A stretch of 64,000 bases of DNA from Flavobacterium araucananum (GCF_002222055.1 NZ_MUGS01000044.1:51839-115838), one strand, 5' to 3'. Shown: positions 7,169 through 16,072, counted from the first letter of the stretch. Notes: generated from the letters alone by a model not told the origin. Numbers and translations: made by a program.

Positions 7169-9676
7169 ATGAAGAAAACATTTCTCGCGACAGTATTGCT
7201 GTTAACCGTTTCTTTTTCGGGTTTTGCACAACTAAAAACACCATCAGAATTTATTCCCAATTACGGAAAACAAATTAGCTATTATCATCAGGTCGAAGAT
7301 TATTTTAATTATCTGACGGAACAATCGCAATCCATCAAAAAACAAAAATACGGAGCAACAAACGAGCAACGGGATCTTAATGTTTACTATATCTCTACGC
7401 CTGAAAATCTGGCAAATCTGGAACAAATCAGGAATAATAATTTGGCCGCAATTGGACTATCTGATAAAAAAAATCCGGCAGTCGAAGATAAAATTATTGT
7501 TTGGCTAAGTTTTAATGTACACGGAAATGAATTTGCAGGAACCGAAAGCGCGCTAACGGTTGCTTACGAACTTTTGAATCCGTCGAATGAAGCGGCAAAA
7601 GAATGGCTAAAAAATACAATCGTAATTCTGGATCCTTGCATAAATCCTGATGGATACTCTAGATACGGGAATTGGTTAAGAGAAATCTCGGGCAAAAAAA
7701 CACATCCGGGATTGTATGATCGCGAGCACATGGAAGTCTGGCCGGGCGGGAGATACAATCATTACCTTTTTGACCTGAACAGGGATTGGGCGTGGCAAAC
7801 GCAAATAGAATCGCAACAACGCATAAAATTGTACAATCAATGGATGCCGCAGGTACATACAGATGTGCATGAAATGAGCTATAATTCTCCTTACTTTTTT
7901 CCGCCCGCAGCAGAACCTTTGCATGAGTTTATAGAACAATACCAAAAAGATTTTTATAATGTTTTGGGTAAAAATATCTCTCAAAAATTCGACAAACAAA
8001 ACTGGACATACACGACTCGCGAACGATTTGATTTATTTTATCCCAGTTATGGCGATACATATCCTACCTACAACGGTGCAGTGGGCTTAACGCTGGAGCA
8101 GGGCGGGATAGGAGCCGGGCGCGAAGTTACGATGGAAAACGGTGCAAATGTTACCATAAAAGATCGATTGACACATCATGCAACTGCAGTTCTGACGGTG
8201 GTCGAAAGTGCCGCTTCGCAAAAAGACGTTTTGATAAAAGGTTTCAGGGATTTTCATACCAATGCCAGAAAAAAAGCAAAAGGGGTTTATAATACTTATG
8301 TCCTGAAAAGCAATCCTAAAATAGAACAACTGACAGCGTTATTGAAGAAAAATGATATTGAATTTGCTTATGCAGATGCTTCTGCAAATGAATCGGGTTT
8401 TCATTATCAAAGCAAGAAAAACGAAAGTTTTAAGATAGATCCCAACGATTTGATCATAAAAGCAGATCAGCCAAGATCTGTTCTGGCTCAGGTTTTGTTT
8501 GAACCCAATCAAAAATTAAATGATAGTTTATCGTATGATATTACAGCCTGGGCTTTGCCTCTGGCGTATGGTATCGAAGGTTATGCGGTAAAAAATAATC
8601 TTGTGATAAAAACGAAAACCAAAATCGAAGTACCGGAAAAAAATATTCCGGCAAGTGTTTATGCTTTTTATGTACCCTGGAATAACAGGGTTTCGGCTCA
8701 GGTAGTTTCCCTATTGCATCAGGCAGGAATAAAAGTGAGATCGGCAATGAAAAAAGCAGTTTTTGGTACCGTTTCCATCGAACCAGGCGGCTTGATTATA
8801 AGCAGGGCCGATAATCCTAAAATTGCTGATTTTGAAAAAACAGTAAGCGATATCATCAAGATCAAAACCGATTATAGTTTTATAACCACTGGTTTTTCGA
8901 CCAATTCTAAAGATATTGGCGGGGAGAATTTTGTACTTCTAAAAGCGCCAAAAATTTTAATGTTGTCCGGCAAAGGAGTGGTTTCTACAGAGTTTGGTGC
9001 GACGTGGTTTTATCTGGACGAAACAATTGGTTATCCGGTAAGTATTGTCGAGACGGCTAATTTTGGTCGTGTCAAATTGTACAACTACAATACGTTGATT
9101 CTCTCAGAGGGACAGTATGATTTTGCCGATGATCAGAAAAAACAAATCGATGAATGGGTAAAAAATGGCGGAAAAGTAATTGCAATGAGCAGTGCTATTT
9201 CGCTGTTTCAGGATCGCGAAGGGTATGCTTTGAGTTTATTTGCAAGTAAGGAGGACAAAGAAAAAGCAGAGAAAGAGGACAAAGAGACCGAACTTAAAAA
9301 ACGCTTTCTGGATTTTGAAGGTTCAGAGCGAAGAGGGATTTCAGGCTCTATTCCGGGTGCGATAATCGAGAATAAATTAGATAAAACCTATCCTATGGCT
9401 TTTGGGTTGGGTAATACTTATTTTAGCCTTAAAAGCAACGAAAGATCATTTTCGCTACTTAAAAATGCCATAAATGTAGCTTATATTCCTAAAGGATATT
9501 TAAGTTATGGTTTTGTGGGTAACGATATCAGGAAAAAACTAAACGAAACGGTGAGTTTTGCCGTCGATAAAAAAGGCGACGGAACGGTAATTTATATGAT
9601 GGATAATCCGCTTTTTAGAGGTTTCTGGGAAAACGGAATTCTGCTATTCAGTAATTCGCTGTTTTTAGTCAATTAG
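7169..9676 (+). CDS. M14-family zinc carboxypeptidase, secreted
   Basis: 835 residues with a signal peptide (residues 1-20, cut after GFA). The zinc site of M14 peptidases is visible: H118-G-N-E121 in the family HxxE motif, and a third histidine in QVHTDVHEM (H230 or H234). The substrate-binding Asn-Arg pair is in FDLNRDW (204-205). The C-terminal half (about 380-835) is a long extra region with a GATase-like segment (VKLYNYNTLILSEGQYDF). It probably trims peptides in the periplasm or outside the cell. It is the only plus-strand gene in the first 19 kb, with its own terminator at 9697. Confidence 0.88.
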   Translation: MKKTFLATVLLLTVSFSGFAQLKTPSEFIPNYGKQISYYHQVEDYFNYLTEQSQSIKKQKYGATNEQRDLNVYYISTPENLANLEQIRNNNLAAIGLSDKKNPAVEDKIIVWLSFNVHGNEFAGTESALTVAYELLNPSNEAAKEWLKNTIVILDPCINPDGYSRYGNWLREISGKKTHPGLYDREHMEVWPGGRYNHYLFDLNRDWAWQTQIESQQRIKLYNQWMPQVHTDVHEMSYNSPYFFPPAAEPLHEFIEQYQKDFYNVLGKNISQKFDKQNWTYTTRERFDLFYPSYGDTYPTYNGAVGLTLEQGGIGAGREVTMENGANVTIKDRLTHHATAVLTVVESAASQKDVLIKGFRDFHTNARKKAKGVYNTYVLKSNPKIEQLTALLKKNDIEFAYADASANESGFHYQSKKNESFKIDPNDLIIKADQPRSVLAQVLFEPNQKLNDSLSYDITAWALPLAYGIEGYAVKNNLVIKTKTKIEVPEKNIPASVYAFYVPWNNRVSAQVVSLLHQAGIKVRSAMKKAVFGTVSIEPGGLIISRADNPKIADFEKTVSDIIKIKTDYSFITTGFSTNSKDIGGENFVLLKAPKILMLSGKGVVSTEFGATWFYLDETIGYPVSIVETANFGRVKLYNYNTLILSEGQYDFADDQKKQIDEWVKNGGKVIAMSSAISLFQDREGYALSLFASKEDKEKAEKEDKETELKKRFLDFEGSERRGISGSIPGAIIENKLDKTYPMAFGLGNTYFSLKSNERSFSLLKNAINVAYIPKGYLSYGFVGNDIRKKLNETVSFAVDKKGDGTVIYMMDNPLFRGFWENGILLFSNSLFLVN

Positions 9677-9696
9677 AAAAACAAATCAATAGAAAT

Positions 9697-9734
9697 CTGC
9701 TTTTCAGTTCTTGTCCTGAAAAGCAGTTTTTTTA
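9697..9734 (+). terminator. Rho-independent terminator of the M14 peptidase gene
   Basis: CTGCTTTTCAG and CTGAAAAGCAG form an 11-bp perfect stem around a loop of 8 nt, followed by seven T residues. It lies 20 nt after the stop codon. The end of the T-run touches the stop of the minus-strand lipoprotein gene. Confidence 0.9.
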
Positions 9735-10136
9735 TTTTATACGAGTGTAACTAGATCCAAAACAGTCTGCACATTCATCGCTCAGGTACAAATTATTTCC
9801 TTCGATTTTAAAAGATTTTGGGATAAAATATTTATCAGGATTATCGCTTACAATCATTGGTCTGTCTTCTCCAAAAATAGATTTTTGAGTTTTTATCGCA
9901 AAGGTATTCTCATGAGTCAGTTTGCCGTTGCTATATTCTTTAAGCGTAGAACCAGAAAATTCAATATAAATAACAGCATTCAACGATTCAGGAGTATCGG
10001 TTGATCCCGTAATTCCGCCGGAAGTTTGCACTAAACTCCATTTGCCTTCTAATGATTTCTTAATAGATGTATCAGAATCATCGCTATTGCAGGACATAAA
10101 TAATATTAAAGCAAGTATTAAGTAAAGTTTTTTCAT
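9732..10136 (-). CDS. Lipocalin-like lipoprotein
   Basis: 134 residues. The N-terminus ends in a lipobox, LFMSC, so C16 would be lipidated and the protein anchored in a membrane. The body starts with SLEGKWSLVQTSGG, the G-x-W motif that opens lipocalin-like domains in Bacteroidota, and continues as short beta strands (AVIYIEFSGSTLKEYSNGK, FKIEGNNLYLSDEC). Two cysteines near the end (DECADC) could form a disulfide. Ligand and role unknown. It is transcribed towards the terminator of the M14 gene. Confidence 0.75.
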   Translation of the reverse strand: MKKLYLILALILFMSCNSDDSDTSIKKSLEGKWSLVQTSGGITGSTDTPESLNAVIYIEFSGSTLKEYSNGKLTHENTFAIKTQKSIFGEDRPMIVSDNPDKYFIPKSFKIEGNNLYLSDECADCFGSSYTRIK

Positions 10137-10211
10137 GGTTTAAAATATTACATTGGTTTAATTAATAGATGTAAATTTAGTTAAATGGTTGCTTTATAAT
10201 TGCTTAAATAA

Positions 10212-10643
10212 TTATTGTATAGGTTCATCCAGCTTAAATAAAATAAATTCTCCGTGTCCGGATGCTCCTCTTTCTTTTTCTATAAATCCTTTTTTTATAT
10301 AAAAAGCTACGGCTTTGGTATTATTTTCTAAGCATTTTAAAGTAACCGGAAAATGGGTTTCCTTAATTGCAGACTTTAGCAATAATGTTCCCAAACCTTT
10401 ATCCTGATAAGTTTGGTCTACATATAAATTATGAATAAAATTATTGGGCATCCAGATCGAAATAAATCCTACAGGAACATCCAGATCAATTGCTACAAGA
10501 ACCAATTCTCCTTTTGTATCTCTTTCAAAATCTTCTAATTTAAATTCTGAAGGATCAAGCCATGAAAACGTCGTTTGTCTTTCTTTAAGGTATAATGTTC
10601 TTAAAGTTGGATAATCACTATTTTTAATTTCTCTTATTTCCAT
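10212..10643 (-). CDS. GNAT-family N-acetyltransferase
   Basis: 143 residues. The acetyl-CoA-binding motif A is clear: NLYVDQTYQDKGLGTLLLKS, with the Q/RxxGxG/A pyrophosphate loop as QDKGLG. Motif B follows in VTLKCLENNTKAVAFYIKKG. The N-terminal part (MEIREIKNSDYPTLRTLY) is the usual first strand and helix. The acceptor substrate cannot be inferred. Single gene on the minus strand, between the lipocalin-like and SUFU-domain genes. Confidence 0.9.
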   Translation of the reverse strand: MEIREIKNSDYPTLRTLYLKERQTTFSWLDPSEFKLEDFERDTKGELVLVAIDLDVPVGFISIWMPNNFIHNLYVDQTYQDKGLGTLLLKSAIKETHFPVTLKCLENNTKAVAFYIKKGFIEKERGASGHGEFILFKLDEPIQ

Positions 10644-10776
10644 ACTTATTTAAAATCAGGTTAAAAGGGATTTTTTAGATTTCTATTTCAGTTCTAAAGG
10701 CTATCACGGCATCTCCTTTTATTTGAATGGGACATTTGTAGCGTGTCTGCAAATGGGTAAACAGGCAAAATTGATA

Positions 10777-11421
10777 CTACTTCCTTGTTAGATCCGTAAT
10801 GAGCAAAGGATTGTTTTCTTTGAGCTTATTGTATAATTCTTCGGCAGTTTCCGGATTTTCTTTTAGATAGTCAAATTCGGCCGTAGTGATGCCAACAATT
10901 TGCAAAAAAGAAACTTCGCCGTGTGGGGTTTGTATTTTTTCCAGTTCAGGATCTGCAACAATCAGCAAAGCTGTAATATCAGTCTCGGTATCAAGACGAA
11001 TTGGTCCGTTTGCAGGCATATAATGAAACTCTTCGAACCAGTTACCGCTGTTAAACACATATTTGGCAATATTTTGCAACAAGGCAATAGGCCAGCTTGG
11101 GGTTTCGCTATCATCCTTAAACGGTTTTAGCCTGAAGGTAAGTTCGAATCCCCATTTGCTAAATTCGCTTTCCAGTTTTTCTTCGTCATAATATAATTCC
11201 GAAAAGCCATAAGTGATATAGTGATAATGGTCTGTTAGTTTTTTACTTTCATAAACACTTATTCCGTCAAGCGGATCTTCTCCGCCAAGCATATAATTTA
11301 TTGGAGGCATAAAATGTTTGGGTTCCTGATTGGGATAAAGGCGTTCGAATTCCTTATCAATTGATAGCCAGCCCACTGCATCTTCGTCTGTAAATTGTTT
11401 TTTGTATTCGTCTAATGTCAT
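10777..11421 (-). CDS. Suppressor-of-fused (SUFU) domain protein
   Basis: 214 residues. HYHYITYGFSELYYDEE, WGFELTFRLKPFKDDSETPSW and LQNIAKYVFNSGNWFEEFHY are the conserved blocks of bacterial SUFU-domain proteins. After them come GPIRLDTETDITALLIVADPE and VSFLQIVGITTAEFDYLK. Comparative work places this domain among immunity proteins of polymorphic toxin systems, but many copies in Bacteroidota stand alone. No toxin gene is adjacent. Its downstream neighbour is a GNAT gene. Confidence 0.85.
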   Translation of the reverse strand: MTLDEYKKQFTDEDAVGWLSIDKEFERLYPNQEPKHFMPPINYMLGGEDPLDGISVYESKKLTDHYHYITYGFSELYYDEEKLESEFSKWGFELTFRLKPFKDDSETPSWPIALLQNIAKYVFNSGNWFEEFHYMPANGPIRLDTETDITALLIVADPELEKIQTPHGEVSFLQIVGITTAEFDYLKENPETAEELYNKLKENNPLLITDLTRK

Positions 11422-11504
11422 GTTTCCTTTTATAAATAATTGATATATAAAAGTATCATTTTTTGTTAAAGTGTGCCGCTAAAAATTAAAAAATATGAAG
11501 GCAC

Positions 11505-11535
11505 AAAAAAATCCGATACAGTTTGCATATCGGAT
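11505..11535 (-). terminator. Terminator of the carbonic anhydrase gene
   Basis: ATCCGATA ... TATCGGAT at 11511-11535 is an 8-bp stem. On the minus strand it is followed by a run of T residues (A-run at 11505-11510), so it ends the transcript coming from 11565. Its stem sequence is shared with terminators at 12561, 13471 and 21357. Confidence 0.85.
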
Positions 11536-11564
11536 TTCTTTAGAAGAATATTTTTGGTTCGAAA

Positions 11565-12242
11565 TTATAACTGTGTTACTTTTCCGGTATGAACATCATA
11601 TCGCATCGAAACAATTTTAGTTTTATATTCTTTCAAAATCGAATTCTCTTGTATGAGTTTTGTCGAGTGTTTGATATTGGCATCAATTGCACCCAGATAA
11701 TTGTTTACTTTGGGCTTTACTTTATCGGCTTCGATTTCTTCATTTTCCAATGAAATAGTTTCTACGATATTATCGATATGATTAAAATGCTTTTTGTAGG
11801 CTCCGTCTTTATCATTAATGTAGGCTTTTATAGCACCACATTCTGTGTGTCCCAACACTACAATTAATTTTGTATCCAAATGCTCTACAGCATATTCGAT
11901 ACTGCCCATATCAATATCTGATATTAGATTACCGGCATTTCGTATTACAAACAAATCGCCAATACCCTGATCAAAAACAATTTCTGGAGATACCCTGCTG
12001 TCTGAGCATGTTATGATTACGGCAAAAGGTTTTTGTCCGTCCTGATTCTTTAATACAGATTCTTTGTTTTGGTGGGGATGTATAGAGGTTTGATCTAAAA
12101 AACGTTGATTACCGGCAGTTAATTTTTCTAAAGCACTCAGGTTTTTACTTTCCTTGACAGGATTGTTTTTCTGAGGCGTATCTTTTCTACATCCAAGGAT
12201 AGAGAAAAAGATCAACAATAAAATTGCAATTTTTACTTTCAT
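11565..12242 (-). CDS. Beta-class carbonic anhydrase, lipoprotein form
   Basis: 225 residues. Zinc ligands and catalytic residues of beta carbonic anhydrases are all present: C79-S-D81-S-R83, then H132-T-E-C135. The VIRNAGN motif lies between. The enzyme hydrates CO2 to bicarbonate. Unusually for this class, the protein begins with a lipoprotein signal, FFSILGC, with C18 as the lipidated cysteine, so it should sit in the periplasm or on a membrane. Single gene with its own terminator; a promoter-like element lies 47 nt upstream. Confidence 0.92.
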   Translation of the reverse strand: MKVKIAILLLIFFSILGCRKDTPQKNNPVKESKNLSALEKLTAGNQRFLDQTSIHPHQNKESVLKNQDGQKPFAVIITCSDSRVSPEIVFDQGIGDLFVIRNAGNLISDIDMGSIEYAVEHLDTKLIVVLGHTECGAIKAYINDKDGAYKKHFNHIDNIVETISLENEEIEADKVKPKVNNYLGAIDANIKHSTKLIQENSILKEYKTKIVSMRYDVHTGKVTQL

Positions 12243-12288
12243 AATTCAAATATTTAAGTTAAAATTCTATTATATCTTAATAGAAGTG

Positions 12289-12296
12289 CAAAATTA
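12289..12296 (-). promoter_or_regulatory. -7 promoter element for carbonic anhydrase
   Basis: On the minus strand TAATTTTG, an exact match to the Bacteroidota -7 consensus TAnnTTTG, lies 47 nt before the start codon. No exact TTTG was seen at the -33 spacing, so strength is uncertain. Confidence 0.5.
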
Positions 12297-12457
12297 CATG
12301 TCTTTTTTCATCGAGATAGCCACGAAAAGTTTTTTCTGTATAAAAAAGGTTTAATTTTCAGGTAGTTAGAATGATTTACGGATGTTTTCAATTTTCTTGA
12401 TTTGATCATTGTCGTATAATTATTTTAAAACACAGTATTTTAGTTGTCTAAAATATT

Positions 12458-12546
12458 TTAACACATAGACACATAGAATTAGGTTACTCAAAAAAAAGGC
12501 GTTTCACTTGTTCAAAATAAGCATAGTGGTCTTTGTGAGAGAAATG
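12458..12546. repeat. TAACACATAG element, shortened copy
   Basis: Begins TAACACATAGACACATAG and continues with AAAAAAGGCGTTTCACTTG and a CATAGTGGTCTTTGTG centre, matching the element at 5546-5766 for about 90 bp. The right-hand arm is missing. Confidence 0.65.
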
Positions 12547-12551
12547 TGTTC

Positions 12552-12587
12552 AAAAAAAAAATCCGACTTGCTTTCACAAATCGGATT
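12552..12587 (-). terminator. Terminator of the DUF2314-ankyrin gene
   Basis: ATCCGACTTG ... CAAATCGGAT at 12561-12587 pairs with one wobble on the minus-strand RNA, and the minus strand continues in nine T residues. It lies 15 nt after the stop codon at 12602. Confidence 0.88.
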
Positions 12588-12601
12588 TCTAAGGTATGTT
12601 T

Positions 12602-13348
12602 TTAAAAAACTTCAATCAAATGTTGCCATTTGAGTTGCTCTGCAAAGTCCTGAGCCGTTTTGTTGTTGTGTGTTTTGGCATTTACATCAGCACCGGATTC
12701 TATAAGAGCTTTTACAATTGTGCTATTACCTGCAATTGCTTCGCGGTGCAGGAAAGTATATCCTGATTCGTCCTGCGCGACAAGTTCATTAGGGTTTGCT
12801 TTTACAAACTCAACCAGACTATCCTTCATGTTTTTGCTCATTGGGTGTTCGATCAGGTTCTCCGGTTTTTCTTTTTGCTCATAGGCAACCAGAATATCAT
12901 TAAAATCACCAAAGTTTAATCCCCAGGCTTCGTCATGTTCTTCTCGCTCAGTTTCGCTCATTTCTGATCGCATGGCATGTATCGTAAAACCACCATAGGT
13001 TTTGTCCTGACTGGCAAACAGCCAATCGCTAATCTGGTTTACCGGAATCTCGACATAATCGCCATTGCTTACATTTGTTAACTCATCCGGATCGTTTACC
13101 AAGGTGCCTTTTATCTTTTCGCCATCAAAATTAATGTCGTTTATCCACATGTGTTCTACTACAGTATCATTGTCTATTTCCTGAGTAAAGGCCAATTTTA
13201 CGCAAGCAACATCAAGTGCAGGAACTACACGGCGATATTCCCAGGAGATTTCTCTCCAGAAATATTTAAAAGTTTCCTGAGCTTTTTTGAATGCTTCGAT
13301 CATTTTTGGACTTTCTCCGTCTGCAAAAAATAGGGGTGTATTTTCCAT
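12602..13348 (-). CDS. DUF2314 protein with C-terminal ankyrin repeats
   Basis: 248 residues in two parts. Residues 12-145 match DUF2314: MIEAFKKAQETFKYFWREIS, VEHMWINDINFDGEKIKG, and VPVNQISDW-like IPVNQISDWLFA. Residues 180-245 are two ankyrin repeats, with DESGYTFLHREAIAGN as one consensus start and VKALIESGADVNAKTHNNKTAQD as the classic helix-loop ending. DUF2314 has no established function; ankyrin repeats bind proteins. No signal peptide, so cytoplasmic. The domain combination may be an immunity or interaction protein, which is speculative. Confidence 0.85.
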   Translation of the reverse strand: MENTPLFFADGESPKMIEAFKKAQETFKYFWREISWEYRRVVPALDVACVKLAFTQEIDNDTVVEHMWINDINFDGEKIKGTLVNDPDELTNVSNGDYVEIPVNQISDWLFASQDKTYGGFTIHAMRSEMSETEREEHDEAWGLNFGDFNDILVAYEQKEKPENLIEHPMSKNMKDSLVEFVKANPNELVAQDESGYTFLHREAIAGNSTIVKALIESGADVNAKTHNNKTAQDFAEQLKWQHLIEVF

Positions 13349-13465
13349 CCTTTATATTTTAAATAACTAATTTTTATAACGTAAATATAGTTTTTTTGCT
13401 ACAAAATGAAAAACAGTTTCCGTTGATTTTAAGATTTTTTTATGGTGTCAAGGGCTGTATATAAA

Positions 13466-13501
13466 CAAAAATCCGATCTGTTTTCACAAATCGGATTTTT
13501 T
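13466..13501 (-). terminator. Terminator of lpdA
   Basis: ATCCGATCTG ... CAAATCGGAT (13471-13495). The minus strand continues TTTTTGTTT, and the plus strand also ends in six T residues, so it may work both ways. It lies 60 nt beyond the lpdA stop. Confidence 0.85.
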
Positions 13502-13560
13502 TAAATTGAAAATTATATATAACCTCTAAAAGATGCATCTGTCGCGCATCTCTACAACTA

Positions 13561-14949
13561 TTACAAGTGAATTACCTCGCCATAAGCATCAGCTACAGCT
13601 TCCATAACAGCCTCGCTCATGGTTGGGTGAGGGTGAATAGATTTAAGGATTTCATGACCTGTAGTTTCTAGTTTACGAGCTACAACTGCCTCAGCAATCA
13701 TATCTGTAACGCCAGCACCAATCATGTGGCATCCTAACCATTCTCCGTATTTAGCATCAAAGATTACTTTTACGAATCCGTCAGCAGCACCGGCAGCTTT
13801 TGCTTTTCCTGAAGCCGAGAATGGGAATTTACCAATTTTTAATTCGTATCCTTTTTCTTTAGCTTGTTTCTCTGTCAAACCTACAGAAGCAATTTCTGGA
13901 GTTGCATAAGTACAACCCGGAACGTTTCCGTAATCGATTGGGTCTACGTGTAAACCTGCAATTTTTTCGACACAGTTAATTCCTTCTGCAGAGGCTACGT
14001 GAGCCAAAGCTTGCCCTGGAGTAACGTCTCCAATTGCATAGTAACCCGGAATATTAGTTGCGTTAAAAGCGTTTACTAAGATTTTATCTCTGTCTACAGC
14101 AATTCCAACTTCTTCAAGACCTATGTTTTCGATGTTTGTTTTAATTCCAACTGCCGATAGTACGATGTCTGCTTCAAGAATTTCTTCTCCTTTTGCTGTT
14201 TTTACGGTCGCTTTTACTCCGGTTCCGGTAGTATCAATTTTCTCAACAGAGGAGTTGGTCATAATTTTTACACCTGCTTTTTTCATTGAGCGCTCCATTT
14301 GTTTCGAGATATCCTCGTCTTCAACAGGAACAATGTTTGGCATAAATTCTACAATAGTAACATCAGTTCCCATTGAGTTGTAGAAATGTGCAAATTCAAC
14401 TCCAATAGCACCTGAACCTACGATAATCATCGATTTTGGTTGCGTTGGTAATGTCATTGCCTGACGGTATCCTATTACTTTTACACCATCCTGAGGTAAG
14501 TTTGGTAACTCACGAGAGCGGGCTCCTGTAGCAATGATAATATGGTCAGCGCTATATTCAGTAACTTTATTGTCTTTGTCTGTAACGTCAAGTTTTTTAC
14601 CTGGTTTTAGTTTTCCAAAACCTTCAATAACGTCAATTTTGTTTTTCTTCATCAGGAACTGAACTCCTTTGCTCATTCCGTCAGCAACATTACGGCTACG
14701 TTGAACTACAGCTGGGAAATCTTTATCAAATTCAGAAACTTTTAATCCGTAATCAGAAGCGTGTTTTAAGTAATCAAAAACCTGAGCTGATTTTAGTAAT
14801 GCTTTTGTTGGGATACATCCCCAGTTTAAACATACACCACCAAGGTTTTCTTTTTCAACTACAGCTACTTTAAAGCCTAATTGTGAAGCTCTAATCGCTG
14901 TTACATATCCGCCAGGACCACTTCCTAAAACAATAACGTCGTATTTCAT
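13561..14949 (-). CDS. lpdA: Dihydrolipoyl dehydrogenase (E3)
   Basis: 462 residues, full length. The FAD-binding loop is GSGPGGY near the N-terminus, followed by the redox-active disulfide in GGVCLNWGCIPTK. The NAD-binding loop is VGSGAIGVEF, and the C-terminal catalytic HPHPTMSE carries the His-Glu pair. It reoxidises lipoamide for the pyruvate, 2-oxoglutarate and branched-chain dehydrogenase complexes or the glycine cleavage system. No other complex subunit is adjacent, so it is a stand-alone gene. Confidence 0.97.
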   Translation of the reverse strand: MKYDVIVLGSGPGGYVTAIRASQLGFKVAVVEKENLGGVCLNWGCIPTKALLKSAQVFDYLKHASDYGLKVSEFDKDFPAVVQRSRNVADGMSKGVQFLMKKNKIDVIEGFGKLKPGKKLDVTDKDNKVTEYSADHIIIATGARSRELPNLPQDGVKVIGYRQAMTLPTQPKSMIIVGSGAIGVEFAHFYNSMGTDVTIVEFMPNIVPVEDEDISKQMERSMKKAGVKIMTNSSVEKIDTTGTGVKATVKTAKGEEILEADIVLSAVGIKTNIENIGLEEVGIAVDRDKILVNAFNATNIPGYYAIGDVTPGQALAHVASAEGINCVEKIAGLHVDPIDYGNVPGCTYATPEIASVGLTEKQAKEKGYELKIGKFPFSASGKAKAAGAADGFVKVIFDAKYGEWLGCHMIGAGVTDMIAEAVVARKLETTGHEILKSIHPHPTMSEAVMEAVADAYGEVIHL

Positions 14950-15344
14950 TTTTTTGGTTTTTAGTATTTAATATCGAAAAAGAAGTTTTATAATTCCGAA
15001 ACTCAATTTCGATTTCTCACGTTTATTTTGTGATTGCGAATTTAAGGAATTATTTTAAAAAATGCCTTAAATTTTATTTTTACCCACACCAATTTTGATC
15101 TTTTCACAGAGATCAGTCTAATTGTGAATTGTAAATTGTGAATTATGAATTGAAAAATTAGATTTGAAGGTTAAATCTTTAGTACAAATCTTTGTCTCTG
15201 TCAAAAAAAAAAATAACCACAGATTACAAGATTAAAAGGATTAAAAAAATCTGTGTTAATCTTGTAATGTGTGGCTAAATAAATTTTTGGCTTATAAAGA
15301 TCTCAGTTTTTTAAATCTTAAATCTTAAATCTGCAATCTAAAAT
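14950..15344. other. AT-rich intergenic region with phrase-like repeats
   Basis: 395 bp. The first 150 bp would contain the lpdA promoter but no clear TAnnTTTG was found. From 15120 the sequence is repetitive: AATTGTGAATTGTAAATTGTG iterations (15119-15150), an inverted repeat CCACAGATTACAAGATTAA / TTAATCTTGTAATGTGTGG (15218-15274), and TCTTAAATCTTAAATCTGC iterations (15315-15350). The last block touches the 3' end of the HNH gene. Confidence 0.7.
15218..15274. repeat. CCACAGATTACAAGATTAA inverted repeat
   Basis: Left arm CCACAGATTACAAGATTAA, centre AAGGATTAAAAAAATCTGTG, right arm TTAATCTTGTAATGTGTGG. The arms pair with few mismatches. It is of the dispersed type seen in Flavobacterium intergenic DNA. 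Confidence 0.65.
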
Positions 15345-15941
15345 CTAAACCTTAACATGTCCCCAATTTTCGCCGCTGGCGATACGTCTTATTTGCATTT
15401 CGCTTACGCCAAATTGTTTGGCGATCATTTTAAGACGTGTTTTTTGTTCCGGTCGGGCCAGGATTTTCTTGATTAACATGACTTTGGTAGTTGTTAATTT
15501 TCTTCCGTCGGCCTTTAAGTTGTGTTCTATAAGATTCTTTTTTGCCTGGATAACGCGTGGGCTTTTACGACTATGGGCCATCATTTCGGCTTTTGTAGCC
15601 CAACGCAAATTATTTACATCATCATTACTTCGGTTGTAATCCAAATGAAGTACATAAGTTTGTTCTTCAGATGTTTTTGTGATAAAGTATTGGGCAACTA
15701 ATTTGTATAAAAAGAGATATTTATTAACGATCTTGTCGTCTTTTTTTACTTTAAATCTAAAAGTTGGATAACCATCGCTTAAACCGCCTTTTAAAAGACG
15801 TCCGTCTTTGATATCATCGGAAAAACTTATTAGGCGACCTTTATTTGAAATTGCATATCTAAGTTGTAATGAGGCGTTTATTTCTATTTCTTTGAACTCT
15901 TCGTTAGGATAAAATCTATTTTGTGGCATTTTCTTTTTCAT
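15345..15941 (-). CDS. NUMOD4/HNH endonuclease-like protein with C-terminal HTH
   Basis: 198 residues from the ATG at 15941. A longer form would need a TTG at 15974 that overlaps a perfect -7 promoter element, so I reject it. The N-terminal part (YAISNKGRLISF, GGLSDGYPTFRFKV) resembles the NUMOD4 DNA-binding module. An HNH signature follows, LHLDYNRSNDDVNNLRWAT. The C-terminus, LKMIAKQFGVSEMQIRRIASG, is a helix-turn-helix. Homing-endonuclease-like genes have this order, yet no intron or intein is evident here. It could be a domesticated DNA-binding protein. Confidence 0.75.
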   Translation of the reverse strand: MKKKMPQNRFYPNEEFKEIEINASLQLRYAISNKGRLISFSDDIKDGRLLKGGLSDGYPTFRFKVKKDDKIVNKYLFLYKLVAQYFITKTSEEQTYVLHLDYNRSNDDVNNLRWATKAEMMAHSRKSPRVIQAKKNLIEHNLKADGRKLTTTKVMLIKKILARPEQKTRLKMIAKQFGVSEMQIRRIASGENWGHVKV

Positions 15942-15956
15942 TTGAATTTTGTCTCT

Positions 15957-15964
15957 CAAAGATA
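15957..15964 (-). promoter_or_regulatory. -7 promoter element of the HNH gene (decides its start)
   Basis: TATCTTTG on the minus strand matches TAnnTTTG exactly. It ends 15 nt before the ATG at 15941, which would give a very short leader and excludes the upstream TTG start. Confidence 0.6.
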
Positions 15965-16072
15965 AATAATTCAAAAAAAAGTAATACTATGCTTTGGGGC
16001 GCGAAGCACTAGTTTTATGATTCCTATAACGCTAATTTAACTTTTTTAAGAACTTTTTTAGCATTTCAAAAT

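Larger units (their letters stand above)
12243..12601. other. Intergenic region with promoter, repeat element and terminator
   Basis: 359 bp between the carbonic anhydrase and DUF2314 genes. It contains the carbonic anhydrase promoter candidate (12289), about 150 bp of AT-rich sequence with nothing recognisable, a shortened TAACACATAG element (12458-12546) and a terminator (12561-12587). Confidence 0.7.

Noticed and set aside
15942..15974. Eleven-codon N-terminal extension of the HNH protein
   Set aside because: It would start with TTG and overlap a perfect -7 promoter element at 15957-15964.
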